Part shown: piece by piece, positions 1 through 5,150 of the stretch
Position numbering within the stretch: position 1 is the stretch's first letter
Layout of the letters: each line of letters begins with the position of its first letter
Assembly: GCA_030699485.1 (NCBI GenBank)
Contig: JAUYMM010000065.1
Span: 1-5,692, forward strand
Length of the DNA: 5,692 bases
Origin: Candidatus Woesebacteria bacterium
GTDB lineage: Bacteria > Patescibacteriota > Microgenomatia > UBA8517
Reading direction: 5' to 3'
Position numbers and translations under genes: made by a program
Notes under the pieces: model-generated
Databases searched by the model: none
What the model was told of the DNA's origin: nothing
The model's input: only the letters and a program-made list of their open reading frames with translations

Positions 1-830
1 AAGAAATTAAAAATGCATATCGCAAAAAAGCTTTGGAGTGGCATCCTGATAGACATCAAGGGGCTGATAAAGAAGAAGCTGAAAGAAAATTTAAAGAAAT
101 AAACGAAGCATATCAGATTCTTTCTGATGCTTCTAAAAAGAATGCATATGATAATTATGGCCATGCAGCCTTCGCTCCTGGAGGCGGGAGCTATGGCGCA
201 CGCGGTGATGCTTCAAGCCCGTTTGGTGGACAGGGTTCACCATTTACATATACATGGTCTTCTGGTGGTGGACAACAAAATCCTTTTGGCAATACAGATT
301 TTGGAGACCCTTTTGATATCTTTGAGTCATTTTTTGGTGGAGGATCACCATTCCGTCAGCAACAAAGGCAGATTCCACGCTATAGCGTGAAGTTAAGCTT
401 CATGGAAGCAGTAAACGGTGTTGAAAAAGAATTTAATATAGAAGGAAAGCGAAGAAAAATTAAAATTCCTGAAGGTGTGGATGAAGGAACAAAAATAAAC
501 TTTGGTGATTTCTCCCTTTCTGTAAATGTTGCACCTCATGAGTTTTTTGAAAGAGATGGAGATGATATTTATGTTAATGTCACAATTCCGTATTCAATGG
601 CAGTTTTAGGGGGGACTATTGAAGTTCCAACAATCGATGATGAGGTAAAAATAAAAGTAAGAGAAGGAACAGGGTCTGGGACAATGATTAGACTTCGTGG
701 AAAAGGTGCACCAAACCCACACCACAAAACAAAAGGTGATCAATATGTAAAACTAAATATTCTAGTTCCAGAAAAAATGAACAGAGAACAAAAAAGAATA
801 ATTAATGATTTAAAAGAAGAAGGACTTTAG
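1..830 (+). CDS. dnaJ: DnaJ-family co-chaperone, zinc-finger-less (class B / CbpA-like), 5' truncated
   Basis: J-domain co-chaperone that would deliver unfolded clients to DnaK and stimulate its ATPase in the cytoplasm. The reading frame is open to the left edge (codons from base 3), so roughly the first 20 residues, including the real start, are missing; the TTG at 33 is an internal Leu, not a start. J-domain helix II and the HPD motif are visible (AYRKKALEWHPDRHQG, HPD at 42-50), and helix III ends near YDNYGHAAF (147-173). A Gly/Phe-rich linker follows (about 177-350), rich in GGG, SPFGG and FGGGSPF. The sequence then enters the C-terminal substrate-binding domains directly (from about 378, YSVKLSFMEAVNGVEKEF) without any CxxCxGxG repeats, so the class A zinc domain is absent. 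The second C-terminal domain is recognisable by PHEFFERDGDDIYV, the LGGTIEVPT strand and the RLRGKGAPNP and GDQYV motifs. CTD I is short: after IPEGVDEGTKINF the usual gkG...GDLyv segment is largely missing. The gene lies 50 bp before nusA on the same strand. Confidence 0.93.
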   Translation, partial: EIKNAYRKKALEWHPDRHQGADKEEAERKFKEINEAYQILSDASKKNAYDNYGHAAFAPGGGSYGARGDASSPFGGQGSPFTYTWSSGGGQQNPFGNTDFGDPFDIFESFFGGGSPFRQQQRQIPRYSVKLSFMEAVNGVEKEFNIEGKRRKIKIPEGVDEGTKINFGDFSLSVNVAPHEFFERDGDDIYVNVTIPYSMAVLGGTIEVPTIDDEVKIKVREGTGSGTMIRLRGKGAPNPHHKTKGDQYVKLNILVPEKMNREQKRIINDLKEEGL

Positions 831-842
831 ATTTCACTCTCA

Positions 843-871
843 TTGACCAGAAGCTTCGCATGCTGTAAACT
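843..871 (+). promoter_or_regulatory. Candidate sigma70-type promoter for nusA-infB operon
   Basis: The only gap before nusA holds TTGACC (843-848, 5 of 6 to the -35 consensus) and, 17 nt later, TAAACT (866-871, 4 of 6 to the -10 consensus). Transcription would start near 878, only about 3 nt before the nusA ATG, matching the near-leaderless layout of the two clearer promoters in this window. An alternative -10 is TGTAAA (864-869) preceded by TGC, with a 15-nt spacer. The -10 is weak, and nusA could also be read through from the dnaJ-like gene, because no terminator hairpin with a T-run is visible in the gap. Confidence 0.4.
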
Positions 872-880
872 TCACAAGAT

Positions 881-1870
881 ATGGCAAGTAATAATCAACC
901 AAGAACTGAGTTTAACCAAGCATTAAAAGCTATAGCTTCTGAACGAGGCATAGAAGTTAATGTCATAATTGATGCAATTAAACAAGCAATAATTGCAGCT
1001 TTTAGACGCGATCAAAAAGAATCAGGTGTTGAATTCCCCGAAGAGACTGTATTTGATGCTCAAATCGATTCCTTAGATGGTGGAGCAAAAGTTTTAGTTG
1101 ACGGCAAAGACGTAACACCTCCAGGGTTTGGAAGAATTGCAGCTCAAACTGCAAAACAAGTAATTCATCAAAAAATAAGAGAAGCAGAAAGGGGAATTGT
1201 TATGGAAGAATTTACAGGCAAGATAGGCTCACTAGTTTCTGGAACTGTTCTTCGATTTGATGGCCCAAATGTTAGGGTTGATATGGGCAAGACTGAAGGA
1301 TTTATGCCTCAAGACGAAAGAGTTCCTTCTGAGAGACTTGCACAGGGCCAAAGGTTAACATTTTTATTAAAAGATATTAGAGAGACTATTAAAGACAGAG
1401 AAATTATTCTTTCTCGTGCTGACCCACAATTTGTAGTTAAACTCTTTGCAAGAGAAGTCCCCGAAATTGGTGCAAATTCTGTAGAGATTAAATTAATTTC
1501 AAGAGAAGCAGGGGTTAGAACTAAAATTGCAGTTTTTTCGACACAATCAGGGGTTGATCCAGTAGGAAGTTGTGTTGGGCAAAAAGGAGTTAGAGTACAA
1601 GCAGTAACCAATGAATTGGGTGGAGAAAGAGTAGACGTCATCCCCTACAATGAAGATTTTTCAGAGTTAATAGTATTGGCCTTAGCTCCAGCTGAAGGTT
1701 TAAAAGTTAAAGTTTCTAAAAAGACTCTTGAAGCAACTGTTACTGCCCCTGAAGATCAATTATCTTTGGCAATTGGAAAAGATGGTCAAAACGTTCGTTT
1801 GGCATCAAAATTAACAGGCTATAAAATTGAAATTCTTGGATCACCAGTAGTAGTAACTGAAGAAAAATGA
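881..1870 (+). CDS. nusA: Transcription termination/antitermination factor NusA, compact form
   Basis: NusA binds RNA polymerase near the RNA exit channel and modulates pausing, termination and antitermination. The 329-aa product has the standard order: an N-terminal polymerase-binding domain (about 1-108, FNQALKAIASERGI and DAIKQAIIAAFRRD helices, then QTAKQVIHQKIREAER), an S1 domain (about 113-180, GSLVSGTVLRFDGPNVRVDM to REIILSRADP), KH1 (about 225-256, VDPVGSCVGQKGVRVQAV with the GQKG loop at 233-236) and KH2 (about 283-320, DQLSLAIGKDGQNVRLASKL with the GKDG loop at 299-302). It ends just after KH2, with no acidic repeats of the E. coli type, and is at the short end for the family. ATG at 881 is chosen because it is the first in-frame ATG with normal N-terminal sequence; there is no Shine-Dalgarno motif. 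rimP, the usual upstream neighbour, is replaced by a dnaJ-like gene. infB follows after 3 nt, which suggests translational coupling. It ends with TGA, so TGA is a stop in this organism. Confidence 0.97.
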   Translation: MASNNQPRTEFNQALKAIASERGIEVNVIIDAIKQAIIAAFRRDQKESGVEFPEETVFDAQIDSLDGGAKVLVDGKDVTPPGFGRIAAQTAKQVIHQKIREAERGIVMEEFTGKIGSLVSGTVLRFDGPNVRVDMGKTEGFMPQDERVPSERLAQGQRLTFLLKDIRETIKDREIILSRADPQFVVKLFAREVPEIGANSVEIKLISREAGVRTKIAVFSTQSGVDPVGSCVGQKGVRVQAVTNELGGERVDVIPYNEDFSELIVLALAPAEGLKVKVSKKTLEATVTAPEDQLSLAIGKDGQNVRLASKLTGYKIEILGSPVVVTEEK

Positions 1871-1873
1871 AAA

Positions 1874-3244
1874 ATGAATATAAAAAGATCACCAATCGTA
1901 GTAGTTTTAGGTCATGTTGATCATGGCAAGACTTCCCTTCTTGATGCTTTAAGACAAACAAGTGTTACCGCATCAGAAGCAGGTGGTATTACCCAATCAA
2001 TAGGAGCCTCTGTAGTTAAAGGAATTACTTTTGTAGACACCCCGGGACACGCTGCTTTTTCAAAAATGAGATCTCGTGGTTCAAAATTAGCTGACATTGC
2101 ACTTTTAGTTTTAGATTCTTCAGACGGAGTAAAACCACAGACAAAAGAAGCAATAGAACATATTAATGATGCAAAAATTCCATTTATAGTGGTTTTTACA
2201 AAAACTGATCTTCCAGCAGCTTCAATTGAAGTGGCCTTAGCTGAACTTGAAAAAAATGGGATTCTTTTTGAAGGTAGAGGAGGTCAAACTCCATATTTAG
2301 GTATATCTGCAAAGAAAAAAGAAGGATTAAACGAATTATTGGATTTAATCAAGTTACTTTCTGAAGTTAATTCTATAGAAAGTGACGATGAAGCAGATTT
2401 AGAAGCTGTTGTAATTGAAACAGCAAGAGAAAAAGGTGGAAATATGGTGTCTGTTGTTGTTAGAAATGGAAAGCTAGTTGTTGGAAAAGAAATATATTCT
2501 GGACAAACAAAAGGAAAAATTAAAGGATTATTTGATTATAAAAACAATCCAGTTAAAGAAATTCTTTCTGGTGAACCTGCAAGAATATTGGGCTTTGAAT
2601 CTTTACCCCAAGTTGGATCTGTAATAACTGATCATGAAATTGACAATCAACCCCACTCCGCTAAAGCTTCGCGGGGCACAGTAGACAAGACGAAAATTCC
2701 ACTTTATTTAAAGGCTAATAATGCAGGATCATTGGAGGCATTAATTGCATCTATTCCAGCTGAATTTGCAATTATTGATGCATCTGTTGGTGATGTTATT
2801 GAATCAGATATTTTAAATGCAAAATCTAACAACGCAATAATTTTTGTTTTTGAAAGTAAGGTTTCATCAAATATTAAAAAACTGGCAGAAATGGAAAAAA
2901 TAAAAGTAGAAAGATTTGAGATAATTTATGAGTTATTGCAAAGACTAGATGAAATAGTAAAAAGTGGATTGGTAGAGATTATCGGTAAAGCAGAAATTGT
3001 TGCAAGTTTCCCTTTTGACGGTAAAAGAGTTGCTGGTTCAAAAATAATATTGGGAAGGATTGAAAAAACAGGAGATATAAAGTTGATGAGGGGTGAAACT
3101 GAACTTGGAAAGATAAAAATATTATCTATTAAAAAACAAAAACAAGAAGTACAAGGAGCTTCACAAGGTGAAGAATGTGGAATATTTTTTGCACCACAAC
3201 TTGATTTTCAGATAGGAGATGCTATAGTAGCGGTTAAAGCTTAA
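1874..3244 (+). CDS. infB: Translation initiation factor IF-2, minimal form without N-terminal extension
   Basis: IF-2 is the GTPase that places initiator tRNA on the 30S subunit and promotes subunit joining. The 456-aa protein begins directly at the G domain, with no N-terminal basic or coiled extension (E. coli IF-2 is about 890 aa). G motifs: G1 GHVDHGKT (13-20), G2 GGITQSIGA (37-45), G3 DTPGH (55-59, His59 being the catalytic His), G4 TKTD (109-112, where NKxD is usual) and G5 SAK (145-147). Residues about 176-255 are the beta-barrel domain II. A very short linker (about 253-273) carries the odd PHSAKASRG segment (260-268). Domain III starts at IPLYLKANNAGSLEALI, and the fMet-tRNA-binding C2 barrel runs from EIIGKAEIVASFP to ECGIFFAPQLDFQIGDAIV. 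The G2 His-to-Ser change and the shortened hairpin before G3 are unusual beside E. coli. The ATG at 1874 is 3 nt after the nusA stop, so coupling is likely. The next gene starts immediately after its stop; rbfA is not next. Function is not in doubt. Confidence 0.96.
   Translation: MNIKRSPIVVVLGHVDHGKTSLLDALRQTSVTASEAGGITQSIGASVVKGITFVDTPGHAAFSKMRSRGSKLADIALLVLDSSDGVKPQTKEAIEHINDAKIPFIVVFTKTDLPAASIEVALAELEKNGILFEGRGGQTPYLGISAKKKEGLNELLDLIKLLSEVNSIESDDEADLEAVVIETAREKGGNMVSVVVRNGKLVVGKEIYSGQTKGKIKGLFDYKNNPVKEILSGEPARILGFESLPQVGSVITDHEIDNQPHSAKASRGTVDKTKIPLYLKANNAGSLEALIASIPAEFAIIDASVGDVIESDILNAKSNNAIIFVFESKVSSNIKKLAEMEKIKVERFEIIYELLQRLDEIVKSGLVEIIGKAEIVASFPFDGKRVAGSKIILGRIEKTGDIKLMRGETELGKIKILSIKKQKQEVQGASQGEECGIFFAPQLDFQIGDAIVAVKA
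2651..2677 (+). repeat. GC-rich palindromic island of nine codons inside infB
   Basis: This 27-nt stretch is 19/27 G or C within a strongly AT-rich gene. It can fold as a 6-bp stem, CTCCGC (2656-2661) with GCGGGG (2671-2676, one G-T wobble), around a loop containing the palindrome AAGCTT. It spans exactly nine codons (P260 to G268 of IF-2) in the linker between domains II and III, where an insertion is tolerable. Size, GC content, symmetry and position resemble the in-gene palindromic repeats known from Rickettsia. Only one copy is in the window, so calling it a dispersed repeat is inference; a 9-base piece (AAGCTTCGC) also occurs at 851-859. Confidence 0.4.
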
Positions 3245-4129
3245 ATGGAAAATAGTTTTGCTTCATTAATATCATCTGCCAACGAGATTTTAGTTTTATT
3301 GCCAAATAAACCATATCTTGATCAAGTTGCAGGCGGGCTTTCTCTTTATTTATCACTTTTGGGCTTGGGCAAAAAGGTTTCCATTTTTTGCCCTGTTTCA
3401 ATGACTGCAGAATATTCAAGACTCATTGGTGTTGATAAAGTAACAACTGATTTAGAAAATCATAATTTAACTATTAAATTTGTAAATTATGAGGCAACTG
3501 ATGTTGATAAAGTAAGTTATGATATTCTTGATGGGCAGTTTAAATTAACAATAACTCCAAAACTAGGTTTTAAGTCTCCCACCAAAGATCAAGTTGATGT
3601 AAGTTATTCAGGTATATCTTGTGATTTGGTTATTTTAATTGGTGGTGCAAATGATTCACATTTTCCAATACTTAATAAAGAAGAATTTAAAAACACTAAG
3701 TTAGTTCATATTGGAACAAGACTATTGGAAGTTATAAATAATGATTTGCAAGTATTATCGTTTGCAAGACCAGCATCTTCAACATCAGAACTCATTACAC
3801 TTTTATTGAAAGAAAGTGGATATTCAATAGATTCTGATATCGCAACAAATCTTGTAACAGGGATTGAAGAACAAAGCAAAAATTTTCAAGGAGAATCAGT
3901 TACCGCTGATACGTTTACTATATTTGCAGAGCTTTTAAAATTGGGAGGTAAAAGAATGCAAAAAGTAGTTCAAGCAAAAAATTATCCACAGGGATCAATT
4001 CCAACCAAACCTTTTACACAAACAATAAATAGACAAATGACTCCAGAAGAGGCAGAAGAAGAATTAAATCAAGAAATTCCAGCCAGTTGGTCAGAACCCA
4101 AAATCTTCACAGGAACTACTGTGAGTTAA
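3245..4129 (+). CDS. Degenerate DHH-family (NrnA-like) protein, probably catalytically inactive
   Basis: A 294-aa cytoplasmic protein, with no signal peptide or membrane segment, starting with zero gap after infB. I align it with the DHH phosphoesterases of the NrnA type (nanoRNase / pAp phosphatase) from motif spacing. PNKPYLDQVAGGLSLYLSLL (20-39) matches the family's hxxPDxDaxgsxlaL start, but the first Asp of DxD is Tyr24; Asp26 remains. DLVILIGGAND (127-137) matches the strand ending in the catalytic Asp, which is Gly here. VHIGTR (154-159) lies where IDHH is expected, so the DHH triad reads GTR. ARPASSTSELITLLL (174-188) is the conserved aSSTsEl helix, and IATNLVTGIEEQ (199-210) matches iAtaLytGIxxDT, with Gln210 for Asp. 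There is an extra region (about 70-122), a short C-terminus without a clear DHHA1 domain, and a tail (265-294) with an acidic run EEAEEELNQE followed by PASWSEPKIFTG. In many bacteria nrnA lies between rbfA and truB downstream of infB, which supports the origin. Its actual role is unknown: a non-catalytic RNA- or nucleotide-binding role is inference. Confidence 0.72.
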   Translation: MENSFASLISSANEILVLLPNKPYLDQVAGGLSLYLSLLGLGKKVSIFCPVSMTAEYSRLIGVDKVTTDLENHNLTIKFVNYEATDVDKVSYDILDGQFKLTITPKLGFKSPTKDQVDVSYSGISCDLVILIGGANDSHFPILNKEEFKNTKLVHIGTRLLEVINNDLQVLSFARPASSTSELITLLLKESGYSIDSDIATNLVTGIEEQSKNFQGESVTADTFTIFAELLKLGGKRMQKVVQAKNYPQGSIPTKPFTQTINRQMTPEEAEEELNQEIPASWSEPKIFTGTTVS

Positions 4130-4137
4130 TGTTTTAG

Positions 4138-4178
4138 AAGGTCAGACCTTAATATATTGCAGCAAAAGGTCTGACCTT
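4138..4178. repeat. Two complementary 13-bp palindromes (AAGGTC-N-GACCTT); possible terminator or operator
   Basis: AAGGTCAGACCTT (4138-4150) and AAGGTCTGACCTT (4166-4178) are each a 6-bp inverted repeat around one central base, and they are exact reverse complements of each other, 15 nt apart. Each copy is followed by AA, so they also read as a 15-nt direct repeat with one mismatch. In RNA the pair can form a 13-bp stem with a 15-nt loop, 8 nt after the stop of the DHH-like gene, which would suit the 3' end of the nusA-infB operon. No T-run follows, so it is not a classical intrinsic terminator. The second copy ends on the -35 box of the next promoter (TT of 4177-4178 is shared), which would equally suit a pair of operator sites for a dimeric repressor. 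Confidence 0.55.
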
Positions 4179-4205
4179 AACAGAAGTTAAATAGTGTGCT
4201 ATTAT
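4177..4205 (+). promoter_or_regulatory. Sigma70-type promoter with extended -10, leaderless start
   Basis: TTAACA (4177-4182, 5 of 6 to TTGACA) lies 17 nt before TATTAT (4200-4205, 5 of 6 to TATAAT), and TGC directly precedes the -10, making it an extended -10. The expected transcription start, 7 nt after the last -10 base, is 4212, which is the A of the ATG used by the membrane protein gene. This predicts a leaderless mRNA and rules out the upstream in-frame GTG (4194), which overlaps the -10 region. Confidence 0.7.
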
Positions 4206-4211
4206 TTTTGT

Positions 4212-4880
4212 ATGCAAGAAAATAATCCAGTTCCAACACCAGTAGCTACTCCTGAAGTTGTAATTGAACAACCTAAACAATCAAATTTTTTAATTATTTT
4301 ACTTTCTGTTTTATTACTTCTTTCAGTTTTAATTGCAGGTTTCTTTGCATACCAAACACAGAAATTAGTAAATGAATTAAAAATAAAGAATGAAGAATTA
4401 AGAAATGTGGCTGTGGCTACAACAGAACCAACGGTAGAACCAGTTGCAACAAATAGTGCCTCTGCAACCCCTGACCCTACTGCAAATTGGAAGACATATA
4501 CAAATACTGAATATAAATATTCAATTAGTTATCCTTTAACATATAAAATTTCGAATCAAGCAGATGGAGCTACAGGATCAATTCCGCTTAATGCTTATAA
4601 TATATTCATTAGTGAATCTGCTAGTTCAAAATATGAAGATAGATTAATTGATATAAATAATATTGGGATGTTGATAGACATTACTCCTGTTGATCAATGG
4701 CAAAAAACATCGGTATTAGTTTCTGGAGTCAAAGCAACTAAATTTATCAAAATAGATAAATCTTCAAATTTTGATATTTATCATATTCAAACAAATAAGT
4801 CGGGTGGACTTGAAATATATGTAAATAATAAAAATTCCAAATCTCTAGATTTATTCGATACTTTGAAGTTCACCAATTAA
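4212..4880 (+). CDS. Single-pass membrane protein with extracytoplasmic PsbP-like domain
   Basis: A 222-aa protein of unknown function. It has a short Pro-rich cytoplasmic N-terminus (NPVPTPVATPEVVIEQPKQ, about 4-23) and one strong membrane segment (about 25-47, mostly L, I, V, S, F). A short charged helix that could be coiled coil follows (QTQKLVNELKIKNEELRN, about 48-65), then a Thr/Pro/Ala-rich linker (about 66-92, with TEPTVEP and ATPDPTA). The C-terminal domain (about 93-222) starts WKTYTNTEYKYSISYPLTY. The pattern of a Tyr-rich strand ending in a YP turn resembles the start of PsbP-like or DUF-type domains on secreted proteins of many Patescibacteria, and GVKATKFI and FDTLKF fit later strands of such domains. 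This assignment is by pattern only. There is no Cys for a lipobox. The Lys beside the membrane segment does not settle topology, but the low-complexity linker suggests that the C-terminus is outside. The start at 4212 is set by the promoter spacing. It appears to be its own transcription unit. Confidence 0.75.
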   Translation: MQENNPVPTPVATPEVVIEQPKQSNFLIILLSVLLLLSVLIAGFFAYQTQKLVNELKIKNEELRNVAVATTEPTVEPVATNSASATPDPTANWKTYTNTEYKYSISYPLTYKISNQADGATGSIPLNAYNIFISESASSKYEDRLIDINNIGMLIDITPVDQWQKTSVLVSGVKATKFIKIDKSSNFDIYHIQTNKSGGLEIYVNNKNSKSLDLFDTLKFTN

Positions 4881-4891
4881 TTCCCCTTTGA

Positions 4892-4900
4892 TGATATAAT
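4892..4900 (+). promoter_or_regulatory. Extended -10 promoter of the AbiEii-type pair, leaderless start
   Basis: TGA followed by a perfect TATAAT (4895-4900) forms an extended -10. No -35 box is seen at 16 to 18 nt (the bases there read CACCAATT); the nearest resembling one, TTGAAG at 4863-4868, is 26 nt away and probably irrelevant. The start of transcription is expected at 4907 or 4908, and 4908 is the A of an in-frame ATG. The promoter lies just past the previous gene's stop (4880), so the pair can be expressed independently. Confidence 0.68.
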
Positions 4901-4907
4901 GTCAATT

Positions 4908-5147
4908 ATGAATACACCCTATTTTTTATGGGATTATGACCTAAGTGAAAAAGATGTAATTAAAATTTTGCATTCCAAAAATGAAGAGGAAAAGTCTTGG
5001 ATTACTACAAGAATTTTGGAAAGTGCGAAATATGAAGACATTTGGAGATTTTTGAGTTTAAAAGAAATAAAAAATATTTATCCTACTCTTAAATTAAAAA
5101 AACCTATTAAAGATGCTTGGGATTATGCACTTTCAGTTTGGAATTAA
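4908..5147 (+). CDS. Small FLWDYD protein, putative antitoxin of AbiEii-type toxin
   Basis: A 79-aa cytoplasmic protein with an acidic, aromatic start (YFLWDYDLSEKDV, 5-17), a central helix with SWITTRILESAKYEDIWRFL (30-49), and a Trp-containing end (AWDYALSVW, 70-78). I recognise the pattern as that of short proteins often encoded directly upstream of AbiEii-like nucleotidyltransferases (fLWDyD...iL...eekxWlxxRiLexAxxeDvWxyL...W). It may be related to the DUF6922 group, but that name is from memory and unverified. It has no visible winged helix and is much shorter than AbiEi, so it is not the canonical partner. An ATG at 4899 would add three residues, but it lies inside the TATAAT box, so 4908 is preferred. 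Only 3 nt separate its stop from the toxin gene, so the two are surely cotranscribed. The antitoxin role is inferred from context. Confidence 0.7.
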   Translation: MNTPYFLWDYDLSEKDVIKILHSKNEEEKSWITTRILESAKYEDIWRFLSLKEIKNIYPTLKLKKPIKDAWDYALSVWN

Positions 5148-5150
5148 TAT

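Noticed and set aside
33..35. TTG as the start of the DnaJ-like protein
   Set aside because: The frame continues upstream to the window edge with good J-domain helix II sequence (EIKNAYRKKA), so this codon is internal.
127..390. Open frame of 87 codons on the + strand inside the dnaJ-like gene
   Set aside because: It overlaps the clearly coding DnaJ frame, and its translation is Met- and His-rich with no recognisable domain; it is a shadow.
850..863. Palindromes GAAGCTTC (850-857) and GCATGC (858-863) in the dnaJ-nusA gap
   Set aside because: They are short, have no loop or T-run for a terminator, and share only a 9-base piece (AAGCTTCGC) with the infB island, which can occur by chance.
1309..1961. 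Two open frames on the - strand (1309-1641 and 1740-1961) opposite nusA and infB
   Set aside because: Both run antisense to strongly conserved coding sequence and show no domain or promoter of their own.
3234..3419. Open frame of 61 codons on the - strand opposite the DHH-like gene
   Set aside because: Antisense shadow of a real gene, without supporting signals.
881..4129. Alternative genetic code with TGA as Gly or Trp
   Set aside because: nusA ends at TGA just before infB, and no conserved Gly or Trp position is encoded by TGA in any gene.
4194..4211. GTG start that would add six residues (MCYYFC) to the membrane protein
   Set aside because: These bases are the extended -10 region of the promoter, and the added residues are atypical; ATG 4212 fits the predicted transcription start.
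4881..4894. Terminator after the membrane protein gene
   Set aside because: The bases between the stop and the next promoter contain no inverted repeat or T-run long enough to support one.
4899..4907. ATG that would add three residues (MSI) to the FLWDYD protein
   Set aside because: It overlaps the TATAAT box, so it would lie upstream of the transcript start.
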